DNA of 64,000 nt, from the NCBI GenBank assembly GCA_037501455.1, contig CM074857.1, positions 128,017,501 to 128,081,500 of the forward strand, written 5' to 3'. Below the pieces are notes generated by a model, which ran no database searches, was not told the origin of the DNA, and saw only the letters and a program-made list of their open reading frames with translations. This document shows positions 36,023 to 48,956 of the stretch, in pieces. Each line of letters begins with the position of its first letter. The stretch's first letter is position 1. The position numbers and the translations under genes are program-made. This DNA is from Lantana camara. Its lineage: Eukaryota > Streptophyta > Magnoliopsida > Lamiales > Verbenaceae.

Positions 36023-39000
36023 ATTTTCCTTTTCGCTTATTCTTTTGTTTGGTTTTGGCTGTTGTGGTAGAGAGGTTTTTACAGTACGAATTTACTTTTC
36101 TCGCCCTTCAACATGCTTGCGAACTTTTCCCCCCCAACACTGAAGGAGAGTGAGGTTTTGCACTTTACAGGATAAGGGGTAGATTTTATAGGAGTTGAAG
36201 TGGTGGGTACTCAGATTTCATTTTTTAATTTATTTTTAATATTTTGATTAGACAATTATTTAAATTTGCAAGAAGTGAATAACATAGTGGTTTTTGGGCT
36301 CTAACCTTTTTTTAAATATAGATTCACTTTAATTTGAATATGTCTTCTTTCCAAATATATGAGAGCATATCTACTTTCTCCTCTGAGAGAATCTTGCAGA
36401 AAGTATTAATACCTAAATCTATGATTTAACTCCACATGTTGAGGCCTTATTTCTGCTGGCTGAGTTAGTATTACCATTAACGTCAAAATAATGATTTCAC
36501 TCATTTCCCCAAAAGTTTTAGGAAGTTTTGATTTTCCCTTAGTTGCTTGTAATACTTGTTGATTTTATACTTTTCTCTGGCTAGCTTAAGATTTATGGGA
36601 CTACCTCTTCATTGAGGTATAATAAGATACTCCTGATAATCTAAAGAATATTGACAAGAAGCTCGTATATCTGATTGATCGTCAATATCTCCATCATGAC
36701 CCTGTCAAGTAAATGATGGGAAGAATCAATTTGTAGCTGTGGGAGGGACTTGTTTCTGGTCGACATCGTATTCTACGTAGTTTTTCCAACCATGCGAAAA
36801 ACTTAGTATATTATACTCAAGTCTTCGGGCAAAAGTCCTTCCAGTCAACTACGACACATACCTTGTCCAGTATAGTTTCTACTTGAAGCCTTATTATTGT
36901 AAAAAAATGTTTATTTCTTCATTTTGCTGGTGTTAGGCTTTCAAAAGTACTCACACACATGCACACACACACACATAGAGACAGAAGTTAGGTCTTTAAG
37001 GAACTACACACACAAACACACAAATGCCTCCCTCCCTCATCTCTTTCTCTTTTTCTCCCCCCCTCTCTCTCACCCAACGTTGCATCATCAATTCCAGAAT
37101 CTTCTGCGGTTAAAAAACATATAGGCATGCTACCTTAGGGTTAGTTATTCTTGGAGTCATGTTTGCTAGTTGTCATCATATTTCACTGTCTCTATCAAGG
37201 TGATGCATGCCATAGGCATCACATGGTAAATCCTAGAACATCATCTATGTGCATATTTTTCACACATATTATTTCATACTTCGGGCATTTTTCAATACCT
37301 TATTCTTTGTGATCATTTTTCTTTAGTTCCATACCTATACTGAGAATCATCTTCAATATGTATGTTCACGGGCGTAGTACTTGGGTGCTATTCCCGTTCT
37401 GCCACATGGGTGTTTTTTGATTTTCATTAGTTGATCTAGAAATGTGAGCACTTGCAACAGAAATAATCTTGCCCTGCTTATATGAAACCAAGCATGTGCT
37501 TGTTTGTTGGACCAAATGAGCGACAAAATCCAGACGTGTGCATAATTATTTTCCCCACTTTTCATAATCCTCAAGGCAAATTGCATTTCAAGCATCAACT
37601 TTTTTTCTCACCATTCAAAGATGGGATATTGCACCTTCCCACTCAAACTCCCTTTTGAAACACCGTACATTTGTAATAAAAACGTTGCTATCCTTGAAAG
37701 GATCACATAATTTGTTGCTCGAAAAGCTGTATTTTTGGTCCCTAAGAATGAGGCAATGCATTCAGAACTAAAAGAACCGACATGGGTTCATATTTACCGC
37801 ATTTTTCACATGAAACTGATTAAGTTCTAAACTAGGGTACTCACCCTTTTGTTCAGTCAAAACGGATTTTCTTTCTCTCACCAAACATCCCTTACAGAAA
37901 TACTTTCTGTCCGGATACGTATTTTTCTTTACATTACTGTGGTTTACGTGACTTTATCTTTGAGGAAATTGACACTTTGCACTGACCACCACTAAGTTTG
38001 ATACCTTATCACCTCAACTTGCTCAAAGTTGACATTATATCAAATGGCTTTATCCCACTTGCACTTTTGCTTAGTGTATTTTGTTTGACAAGGAAAGATG
38101 GTAGCCCTTGATGAATTATTGTTGTGATTTGAGGTGAAAAAATACCAAACTTAGTAGAAAACCAAGACATAAAGATATCTTGTGGATCTTGGTGTAATAA
38201 CACTCTCTTTGTAGGGCCATGGGGCTTCCAAATTGCTTACAAGATATGTAGCACTTGCCTTTGTCGTTGGTGGTCAAGAATACTCTCATTAACCTCTTAA
38301 CATAGCCCTTTGTGTCTTTGCTAGCTAGCACAGCAAAATGGCTCAAGGGAGAGAAATATCTCTAGCTAGATTGTCCACATTATTTGGTCTCATATCTTCA
38401 TGAAATGTCAACCAAACAAAAGGGATAGGGAAAATACCCTACATTGGAAGCAAACTCATTAATTTGAACACTAAAAAGATCAGAATTGACCATTTCTCTT
38501 TAGTCCCTGGTCAATGCTTCTTTTGGGGGTGCACATAGTGTAAGAGTGGGAAATATCTTATAGTGTTGTACGAACGTACACTTAGTGTGAGTGCAACTAT
38601 TCGAGTTGAGTTCACTAGTCGTTGCAGCTAAGCGAGTTGAGTTGAGTCGAGCTGAGCTGAGTGAAAGTTTATTAGTCGTTGTAGGACTTCACATGCGGCA
38701 CGTTTAGTTTCTATATTGTGACAGTGAAAGAGGCGATTGTTACGGCAAAAGTGGGATGGAGTGCAAGGCCTAGAGGCCAAGTACCCTCACCCTGCAACTC
38801 CATATTTGGATTGAAGTTGATGCGTTGGGGCATCATGCTCTTCAATAGTCTTCATGCATAACATGTTTTTCAATTTACATACATACAGCTCTGGGATTAA
38901 AGGTGATGGGATTGAAAGAAACATGTTGAAATTACAGGGTGTAGACCACCATTCCTCCTTGCATGCACACCCGCATGCGCACACACACGAAAATTTTATA

Positions 39001-40625
39001 TCTGATTACTCTATATTTAGGACTCATTACAACGCAGTTCATCTAGTTCGGGAAATACATTTTAGTCCCTATAAGTCTTGTTTGGCCTGAAGTCCTAATG
39101 AAATTTGTAAAAGTACTCACATATCTCTGACATTTTGTATGAGTGTTTTATTGAATATGTGACAAAAATTACAAAGTCACTCATAAAGTTTATAAATATA
39201 AACAAAACAATCTCTATAAATTATGAATTTAACAACACAGTCCCTGAAGTCACAAATCAATTAAAAACCTTTGGGGTATTTTTGGAATGACATAATGGAA
39301 GTCAGAGGAGCACAAGTAGTTCTCAAAAGTTAGGGATTAAAATAAAATTTCTCGATTTAAATTGACTATAATGTAATTAGGTTTAAATAAAGGAAATGTA
39401 CGGAGAGAGATATGTAGTTGGTTAAGTAACATCATCATTTAGTTGGAGTCGTATACTCTTAATTATTGAACCAATCTTGCAAATGAGCTTGATTAGACAA
39501 CAAAGCGAGCTTAATTAATGAACTTCTTTGAGCCTAAAAATGGACTCCTCTAGTTGCCTAAGCATATTTTATTTACGTTGAATGCCGGTTTTCATTGTTT
39601 ACTTTGAAGTTTGAAAGTGCCAAAGCCCGATTTAATCAGTCGAGCCTGTTATTTGAGTGGCTTGTGGACTTATTATTATTCCACTCAAATATTTGGTGTT
39701 AGCTAACCCACTGCACAAAAGTTGGAGGGAAATGACCCATTTGTACAACTTTTCATCAAATTTACACAAATTGCCATCCAAAAGGTGTACTTACATACTA
39801 CTATTCTGGAACGAAATTCAAGATCAAAATTTTGGTCCAACTTTTTCTACTTCATCCCTAAATTTGTTCTTAACTGAACATGCTATTTCACCTCTCTTTT
39901 TCCATTTCCATTGTTTTCCTACACCAATTCTTATCAAAATTCGCTTAGAAAACAATCAGGCATCAAATAAAAAAATATAAGATAAATTTGAGCAGCCGCA
40001 TATCTCGTAAATATTGCTAAATTTTTATATATTGAGCAGCCGCATCCGATCCCGTGCAATTTGTTTTTTAGTTATTCAATTTTATTTTACTTAAACTATT
40101 ATTCTCTCGACAAATATTAGAAAATTATTTATATACATTAATTGCGAGTTGGTATTAAAATGACTACATATAATTTTCATTTTCAATATTCATACATTAT
40201 ATATTCCTTAACATCAATTTTATTTTGTAGGTTTATTTTGACGGAATTTTAAGAAATTTTTGTTTAACGTTGGTTGATAATACTATGCATCTTAATTCGA
40301 GACAAAGTTTGTATATTTTTAGAGTTGAATTTTTTATGCCAAATAAGGTGACGAATGACAATTAAATTATAATTTTCTCTTAAACTCTTTTTGATAATTT
40401 TAATTGATTGATATTGTTAGGTGGAGGGTTTTTTTTTTTTTTTTTTAATACAAAGACTCACTTCGAGTTCGAACATCAAAGTAAAGTAAAACTCTTTTAC
40501 GATTTGTTCTTGTACTTTATTGTGTATTTCTACATTTAGAACCCTTGAAAAATGAATTGCGATATTCTCAAATTTTGGAGGTATAAGCTATTAATATAAT
40601 GGTAAATAAACGAGTTAATTAGGAC
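36023..40625. other. Long intergenic region; no gene recognised
   Basis: Contains CA-rich microsatellites at about 36948-37022 and 38965-38990, C/T-rich sequence near 37030-37075, a short GAGTTGAGTCGAGCTGAG simple repeat near 38636-38662, and a decayed element with ATTTTAGTCCCTATAAG at about 39050-39350. A T run lies at 40431-40446. The small minus-strand frame 38116-38346 matches no family I know. Confidence 0.4.
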
Positions 40626-42910
40626 AATTCTACATTTATATAGTAGTTTGTGACTTGTGAAGTAAACAATAACCAATTTTAGGGTAAATAAAGCACCAAC
40701 TGAAATAGAAAAGTAAACCATATGTTATTTTCATTGCCTTTAGTTTGATATGAAAGTCCTTTTATCCTCAGGATACCGGTTCTTTTCGTTTTTTTTAATT
40801 AGATGTCTCGTGTTCGACATGTAACTATTATTTGAAATGAATATTTTGTACTCAAGTAGTTCAATCCGACTCAAACCCGAATGACAACACCGGATGTAGA
40901 GGAGAATTTCCCGAGTTAGGATAAACTTACTAGTTAAGAGTGAACATGCTCACAATGTTATTGGAAGGGTTGAAACACCTAAATAGATATACATGATGGA
41001 GAATTATCATGTGATCGGGTGGATGTGGGCTTTTTTGAAATTTTGAGATAACATGGATTTGTATGGTGATATGACATTATCCTAATTTTCATCATATTTC
41101 TAATGGCCCCTAACTAGAAAAGAAAATTACAACAATAATAATAATAACATCAAAAACAATAATAGGGGCCCCTTTGGTGACAAGATCCAAACTTTAGTGA
41201 TAACATCACTAAGTTGATTTAGGGGGGAACACTAGGTTTTCTATTTTGGATTAGGGTTTAGTTTAGTTTCAATTTCCAACTTATTGTAAGGCTTTTCAAA
41301 TGCAGCAAAAGAATATTATCGAGTGATATAGTTCCGTGGTTCAGTGTTATATATACTAGTTTTATTAGAAGTTTTATGTTCGAGTTTTTTGGAACACAAC
41401 AATTATAGATAGGGAGAATTTTATACCTAAATAGTTCGACTCAATCCGAATTCAAATAAATGAGATGTATAACGTAAAATGTAGCAAAAGAGTGAAGCAT
41501 TTTTCTTGACAAGGGTATTTTTGTAAAATTACAAGGATTATGAAAGTGGGGCCACAATCATGTGAGTTAGTTACCAATCAACTCCAATGGATGGCCATGA
41601 TAAAAAAAATTCCATCAACTTCAAACCATGTGGCTTCATTCTTAGATGGAACTTAGGTAATTGGACCACTTTTTTTTTCTTCCCTTTCTTTTCCTTAATA
41701 ATTCAATTCTTGTTAAGTTATCAAGCTCTTAAGATTTTCTAGCATCATTTTCTTTCTTTTTTTTTTTTCTTTTAAGTTTTTTCCCCAATGGATGAGATAT
41801 TTTAGCAAGGGCTTGATTTTGGTGCCAAGTCTCGTTTATGCGGGATTGCGGACCACCGATGTTGATCAGTTTTTCAGAACTTCATTAAGATATAAAACTC
41901 TTTCTATTAATGGCAACTGCGTCTTTAGGATTCAAATACAAGATCTTCGATTAACTACCAATTAGAATGGCTAAATTGCACCGTTTGATAGGTTCGAGAT
42001 CCTGCATAATGATTATAATTGAAAATACACTTTACTAACCAATTTCCTCTCCAAAAATACACATATTACTTATGGAAAGTAAAAAGTCACCACTTATATG
42101 GTTGAGGGTTAGGCATGGATATCTATCTTATATATCAAAATAGAGCAACGAATAGTTTGGGAAGGGAAACTCAAACCTAACTACATGTCTAAGGACAATA
42201 AAGAAAAAATTTAAGAAAAATAAATCAGCATAAATAGACTACCAAACAAGTCTTTATTAAGTGATACATTTATAAAGTGTTGCCCATGTTCTCCTACTTA
42301 TACGAGCCATTTTGATTAATTGGATTTGATGTGTCGCAACCTAACTAAGACACGTGGTCAGTTTCGCGAGTAGCATAACAGAGAGTATTAGAGATGACTT
42401 CGTGAATTAGTAAGTGAATCTTACGACTAGTTAAACTCTAATACGACTCTGTACCTATATAACGAGGGTTTAGGTCAATACGGAAAACAAGAGAAGAAAG
42501 GGAGAGAAGGGAATCGGCAAATACCCATTAGGATTAAATCAAATTAAAAAGAAAAAAGGATTAAATCCAAATATCCATCACAAAATACAAAACAGTTAGG
42601 CCCAATCATGTTGATTAGTTTGGCCCAACAAGTTATTGCCTTGCTATCCTAAACTGGGCCTATGTAATTGGGCCATTATCCATTAGATATTCCACCGCAT
42701 ATGGGCCTGCATCTATTAACGTCATTAAATATCAAATACAGATACCATCAAGCCCAATAGGGCTGTCTACCGACCGTAGTTTAATCTAAATTCGATCTAA
42801 ATTTTAACATATTTGACTGATTAAAAGATTTGATAAATCATATCGAATCCTATAGAATTAGAATTAGAATTCGGATACGATTTTGGATCTCGTTAACAGA
42901 TTCAGATCCA
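40626..42910. repeat. Tandem duplication, copy 1 (2,285 bp)
   Basis: The same sequence begins again at 42911. The 8-bp string AATTCTAC stands at the start of copy 1 (40626-40633), at the junction (42911-42918) and at the end of copy 2 (48949-48956), so the joint has 8 bp of microhomology. Copy 1 is uninterrupted, AT-rich and has no gene. Its last part (42758-42910) begins TAGGGCTGTC and looks like the end of an old hAT-type element cut by the duplication joint. Confidence 0.93.
41325..41470 (+). repeat. SINE-like repeat (duplicated at about 43610-43755)
   Basis: Has a promoter-like arrangement, GTGGTTCAGTGTTATATA and then TTATGTTCGAGTTTTTT about 35 bp later, reminiscent of the A and B boxes of tRNA-derived SINEs, then GGGAGAATTTTATACC. 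Relatives stand at about 26995-27110 and 40790-40890. All are too decayed for a firm class call. Confidence 0.35.
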
Positions 42911-45900
42911 AATTCTACATTTATATAGTAGTTTGTGACTTGTGAAGTAAACAATAACCAATTTTAGGGTAAATAAAGCACCAACTGAAATAGAAAAGTA
43001 AACCATATGTTATTTTCATTGCCTTTAGTTTGATATGAAAGTCCTTTTATCCTCAGGATACCGGTTCTTTTCGTTTTTTTTAATTAGATGTCTCGTGTTC
43101 GACATGTAACTATTATTTGAAATGAATATTTTGTACTCAAGTAGTTCAATCCGACTCAAACCCGAATGACAACACCGGATGTAGAGGAGAATTTCCCGAG
43201 TTAGGATAAACTTACTAGTTAAGAGTGAACATGCTCACAATGTTATTGGAAGGGTTGAAACACCTAAATAGATATACATGATGGAGAATTATCATGTGAT
43301 CGGGTGGATGTGGGCTTTTTTGAAATTTTGAGATAACATGGATTTGTATGGTGATATGACATTATCCTAATTTTCATCATATTTCTAATGGCCCCTAACT
43401 AGAAAAGAAAATTACAACAATAATAATAATAACATCAAAAACAATAATAGGGGCCCCTTTGGTGACAAGATCCAAACTTTAGTGATAACATCACTAAGTT
43501 GATTTAGGGGGGAACACTAGGTTTTCTATTTTGGATTAGGGTTTAGTTTAGTTTCAATTTCCAACTTATTGTAAGGCTTTTCAAATGCAGCAAAAGAATA
43601 TTATCGAGTGATATAGTTCCGTGGTTCAGTGTTATATATACTAGTTTTATTAGAAGTTTTATGTTCGAGTTTTTTGGAACACAACAATTATAGATAGGGA
43701 GAATTTTATACCTAAATAGTTCGACTCAATCCGAATTCAAATAAATGAGATGTATAACGTAAAATGTAGCAAAAGAGTGAAGCATTTTTCTTGACAAGGG
43801 TATTTTTGTAAAATTACAAGGATTATGAAAGTGGGGCCACAATCATGTGAGTTAGTTACCAATCAACTCCAATGGATGGCCATGATAAAAAAAATTCCAT
43901 CAACTTCAAACCATGTGGCTTCATTCTTAGATGGAACTTAGGTAATTGGACCACTTTTTTTTTCTTCCCTTTCTTTTCCTTAATAATTCAATTCTTGTTA
44001 AGTTATCAAGCTCTTAAGATTTTCTAGCATCATTTTCTTTCTTTTTTTTTTTTCTTTTAAGTTTTTTCCCCAATGGATGAGATATTTTAGCAAGGGCTTG
44101 ATTTTGGTGCCAAGTCTCGTTTATGCGGGATTGCGGACCACCGATGTTGATCAGTTTTTCAGAACTTCATTAAGATATAAAACTCTTTCTATTAATGGCA
44201 ACTGCGTCTTTAGGATTCAAATACAAGATCTTCGATTAACTACCAATTAGAATGGCTAAATTGCACCGTTTGATAGGTTCGAGATCCTGCATAATGATTA
44301 TAATTGAAAATACACTTTACTAACCAATTTCCTCTCCAAAAATACACATATTACTTATGGAAAGTAAAAAGTCACCACTTATATGGTTGAGGGTTAGGCA
44401 TGGATATCTATCTTATATATCAAAATAGAGCAACGAATAGTTTGGGAAGGGAAACTCAAACCTAACTACATGTCTAAGGACAATAAAGAAAAAATTTAAG
44501 AAAAATAAATCAGCATAAATAGACTACCAAACAAGTCTTTATTAAGTGATACATTTATAAAGTGTTGCCCATGTTCTCCTACTTATACGAGCCATTTTGA
44601 TTAATTGGATTTGATGTGTCGCAACCTAACTAAGACACGTGGTCAGTTTCGCGAGTAGCATAACAGAGAGTATTAGAGATGACTTCGTGAATTAGTAAGT
44701 GAATCTTACGACTAGTTAAACTCTAATACGACTCTGTACCTATATAACGAGGGTTTAGGTTAATACGGAAAACAAGAGAAGCACAAGAGAAGAAAGGGAG
44801 AGAAGGGAATCGGCAAATACCCATTAGGATTAAATCAAATTAAAAAGAAAAAAGGATTAAATCCAAATATCCATCACAAATAGGGGTGGCAAATTGGTGG
44901 GTTGGGCTGGGTTTGGGTTGGGTTCATATGGGTTGGGTCTAAATGGTTTGGGTCAAAAATGAGTTCTATACTAATGGGTTCTTAATGGGTTGGGTTCTTA
45001 ATGGGTTTTTGATGGGTTGTGGTGGGTTTTAATGGTTTGCTAGTGGGTTCAATAATGAGTTATTAATGAGTTTCAACTCAATTCAAGTACTTAAATGTCC
45101 AATATACCCTTCACTAATATATTTAACTTATTTTGGATTTATTTGACCCAATTAATATATTTTCAACCCATTTGGTCTATTTTGAGTCCGTTTTTTCGTT
45201 TTTCGACATGTTCGTTTTATTTTAGACTCGTTTAACCCATTTTTGGTCTGTTTCACCCGTTTTTCGACATGTTCGACCTATTTTGGACTCGTTTGACCCG
45301 TTTTGGACCCATTTCACCTAATTTTCAATCTGTTCGACCTATTTCTGACTCGTTCGACTCGTTTTGGACCTTTTCACCCGTTTTTCGACCTATTCGACCT
45401 TTTTAGTAATCATTTGATCCGTTTTGGACCCATTTCACCCAATTTTCAACCTGTTCGACCTATTTTGGACTCGTTTGACCCATTTTGGACCCATTTCACC
45501 CAATTTTCAACCTGTTCGACCTATTTTTGACTCGTTCAACTCGTTTGGGGCCCCTTTCACCCGTTTTTCGACCTATTCGACCTATTTTGGAATCATTTGA
45601 CCCATTTCGGGATCGTTTTACTCGTTTTTCGACTTGTTTGTCTTATTTAAGACTCGTTTGACCCATTTTTTGCCATTTCAACCCGTATTTCGACCTATTT
45701 GACCTATTTTGGACTAATTTGACCCGTTTTTAACCTATTTCGCCCGTTTTTTTATATGTTCATTCTATTTTTGACTCGTTTGGTCCATTTTGGGCTATTT
45801 TAACCCTTTTTTGAACCTGTTAAATCTATTTAGACTCGTTTTGAACCGTTTGAAGCCCATCTCACCCGTTTTTCAACCTGTTAGACCTATTTTCGATTTG

Positions 45901-46019
45901 TTTTACTTGTTTTAGGCCCGTTTTTGACCTCTTGACCTATTTTGGACTCTCTTTTAACTTGTTTTTTGACCTATTTGTCCTATTTTGGAATCGTTCGACT
46001 CGTTTTGGGCCCTTTTCAC

Positions 46020-47330
46020 CCGTTTTGGATCTACTTTACCCATTTTGGATCCATTTTATCCATTTAGATCCATTTTACCCATTTGTATCCATTTTACTCA
46101 TTTTGCATCCATTTTACCCATTTGGATTCATTTTACCCACTTGGATCAATTTTACCCATTTGGATCCATTTTACCCAAATTTTACCAATTTGGAACCATT
46201 TTACCCATTTCGATTCAATTTTACCAATTTGTATTTATTTTACCCATTTGTATCAATTTTACCCATTTTGAATCCATTTTACCCACTTGGATCTATTTTA
46301 CCCATTTCGATCCATTTTGGATCCATTTTACCTATATTTTATCCATTTGAATCCATTTAACCCACATTTTACCAATTTGGATCCATTTTACCCACTTGGA
46401 TCCATTTTACCCATTTTGGATCCATTTTATCCACTTGAATCCATTTTACCCACATTTTACCCAGTTGGATCCATTTAACCCACATTTTACCCATTTGGAT
46501 CCATTTAGCCCAGTTGGATCCATTTTACCCATTTGGATCCATTTAACCCATTTTGGATCTATTTTACCCACTTGGATCTATTTTACCCATTTGGATGTAT
46601 TTTACCCATTTGGATCCATTTTACCCACTTGGATCCATTTAACCCACATTTTACCCATTTGGATCCATTTTACCCATTTTTGATCTATTTTACCCAGTTG
46701 GATCCATTTTACCCATTTGAATCTATTTTACCAATTTTGGATCTATTTTACCCAGTTGGATCCATTTTACCCATTTGGATCTATTTTACCCATTTTGGAT
46801 CTATTTTACCCATTTGGATCCATTTTACCCACTTGGATCCATTTAACCCACATTTTACCCATTTGGATCCATTTAACTCATTTTGGATCAATTTTACCCA
46901 GTTGGATCCATTTTACCCATTTGGATGCATTTTACCCATTTTGGATCTATTTTACCCACTTGGATCCATTTTACCCATTTGGATCTATTTTACCCATTTT
47001 GGATCTATTTTACCCATTTGGATCCATTTTAACCATTTTGGATCCATTTTATCCACTTTGATCCATTTTACCCATTTTGGATCCATTTTATCCACATTTT
47101 ACCCAGTTGGATCCATTTAACCCACATTTTACCCATTTGGATCCATTTTACCCATTTTGGATCCATTTTATCCACATTTTACCCAGTTGGATCCATTTAA
47201 CCCACATTTTACCCATTTGGATCCATTTTACCCATTTGGATCCATTTAGCCCAGTTGGATACATTTTACCCATTTGGATCCATTTTACTTATTTTGGATC
47301 TATTTGGCCCATTTTAGATCATATTCACCA
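46020..47330. repeat. Core tandem array, 19-21-bp GGATCC-containing unit
   Basis: Roughly 60-65 units of the form GGATCCATTTTACCCATTT with variants (GGATCT, ACCCACTT, ACCCAGTT). Higher-order repeats are visible; for example the block with ACCCACATTTTACCCA(G/T)TT recurs at irregular spacing. The same unit, more diverged (GGACTCGTTTGACCCGTTTT), builds the flanking arms. Confidence 0.9.
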
Positions 47331-47368
47331 AATTTGGATATATATGATACGTTAGAGTAAACATGCTA

Positions 47369-48195
47369 AAAATAGGTTGAAACAAGTCCAAATTGGTTGA
47401 ACAATTCAAAAAATGGATCAAATGGGTCTAAAATAATCAAACACATAAAAAATCGGTGAAATAGGTCTAAAATGGGCCAAACGAGTCCAAAATAGATCGA
47501 ATAGGTTGAAAAACGAGTGAAAGAGGTCCAAAACTGATCAAACGAATCCAAAATTGGTCGAATAGGGCGAAAAACCGGTAAAAATGGTCTGAAATGGGTC
47601 AAACGAGTCCAAAATAGGTTGAACAAGTCGAAAAACGGGTGAAACAGGCTCAAAATAAATCAAATATATTGAAAAATAGGTGAAGCAAGCCCAAAATGGG
47701 TTGAATAAGTCAAAAAACGGATCAAATGGGTCTAAAATAATTCAAACACACAAAAAGTTCGGTGAAATAGGTCTAAAATGGGCCAAACGAGTCCAAAATA
47801 GATCGAATAGGTTGAAAAACGAGTGAAAGAGGTCCAAAACTGATCAAACGAGTCCAAAATTGGTCGAATAGGGCGAAAAACCGGTAAAAATGGTCTGAAA
47901 TGGGTCAAACGAGTCCAAAATAGGTTGAACAAGTTGAAAAACAGATAAAACGAGCTCAAAATGGGCCAAATAAGTCCAAAACAGGTCTAATAGGTCGATA
48001 AATGGATGAAACGGGTCCAAAATTGGTCAAACGAGTCCAAAATTGGTCGAATAAGTCGAAAACGGGTTAAAATGGTCAAAAACGGGTCAAACGAGTCCAA
48101 AATAAATTGAACGGGTTGAAAAATGGGTGAAATTGATCCAAAATGGGTCAAACGAGTCTAAAATAAATAGAGCAGGTTGAAAATTTGGCAAACGA
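47369..48195. repeat. Inverted arm array with internal 300-bp direct duplication
   Basis: Units read AAAATGGGTCAAACGAGTCC, the reverse complement of the left arm type. A block at about 47427-47630 recurs at about 47731-47935, nearly identical over about 200 bp (including GGCCAAACGAGTCC, GAGTGAAAGAGGTCC and AAAACCGGTAAAAATGGTC). Confidence 0.85.
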
Positions 48196-48956
48196 GTTAA
48201 AAATCGTGTTCGTGTGTGAAAATACGTGTAAAATTATGTTAGTGTGTAAATGTGTGTAAAAAATATGTTATTGTGTGAAAATATGTGTAAAATTGTGTTA
48301 GTGTGTGTAAATATGTGTTAGTATGTGTAAAAAATGTGTAATTATGTTTAAAAAGTTTATGAATAAAAATATAATATTTAATTTATGGGGAGGGTAAAAT
48401 AGTAATAAAACATTAAAATTGGATAATTAATCTTAAACCATTAAAGACCCAACTCAAACCCAATATCAACCCACCATAACCCATGAAGAACCCATTACTT
48501 TCCTAACCCATCATTGACCCAACCCAAACCAACCCAATTTAAATTTCATCAAAACCAACCCAACCCAACCCACCTATAATGGGTTGGACCCATTGGGTTC
48601 AACCCATTTTGCCACCCCTAATCACAAAATACAAAACAGTTAGGCCCAATCATGTTGATTAGTTTGGCCCAACAAGTTATTGTCTTGCTATCTTAAATTG
48701 GGCCTATGTAATTGGGCCATTATCCATTAGATATTCCACCGCATATGGGCCTGCAGCTATTAACGTCATTAAATATCAAATACAGATACCATCAAGCCCA
48801 ATAGGGCTGTCTACCGATCGTAGTTTAATCTAAATTCGATCTAAATTTTAATATATTTGACTGATTAAAAGATTTGATAAATCATATCGAATCCTATAGA
48901 ATTAGAATTCGGATACGATTTTGGATCTCGTTAATAGATTCAGATCCAAATTCTAC

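Larger units (their letters stand above)
44881..48620. mobile_element. 3,740-bp hAT-type foldback element made of short tandem repeats
   Basis: The ends are the 13-bp inverted repeats TAGGGGTGGCAAA; the exact 8-bp duplication ATCACAAA lies at 44873-44880 and 48621-48628. The same site in copy 1 of the surrounding duplication is empty (CCATCACAAAATAC near 42570), which confirms the limits. Order inside: GGGTTGGG-rich end (44881-45055); array of TTTGGACTCGTTTGACCCG-like units (about 45170-46020); core array of 19-21-bp GGATCCATTTTACCCATTT units (about 46020-47330); inverted array (about 47370-48195); GTGTGTAAAA-type array (about 48200-48350); ACCCAACCC-rich end (48430-48620). There is no transposase. 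Open frames up to 195 codons in the core exist in all three forward frames and are products of the repeat. Confidence 0.92.
42911..48956. repeat. Tandem duplication, copy 2, interrupted by a 3.74-kb hAT element
   Basis: Copy 2 matches copy 1 at a constant offset of 2,285 from 42911 to about 44760. In the stretches I compared there I saw no difference. After that there are single-base changes (e.g. 42476 C to 44761 T), an 11-bp insertion near 44783, several changes after the hAT insertion (48640-48935) and a 6-bp deletion. Without the element and its 8-bp target copy, copy 2 is 2,290 bp, and those two indels explain the 5-bp difference. Confidence 0.92.

Noticed and set aside
38116..38346. 76-codon minus-strand frame as a small peptide gene
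   Set aside because: No signal peptide, conserved motif or promoter seen; length is within chance expectation.
46020..47330. CRISPR-like array
   Set aside because: Repeats are contiguous without spacers, in a plant genome inside a transposon.
45303..47355. Open frames of up to 195 codons with DPFYPFGSILPIW-type repeats
   Set aside because: They lie in a 19-21-bp tandem array, occur in all three forward frames and encode only the translated repeat.
47366..47959. Two minus-strand frames with similar proteins
   Set aside because: They are translations of the duplicated inverted-arm repeat, not genes.
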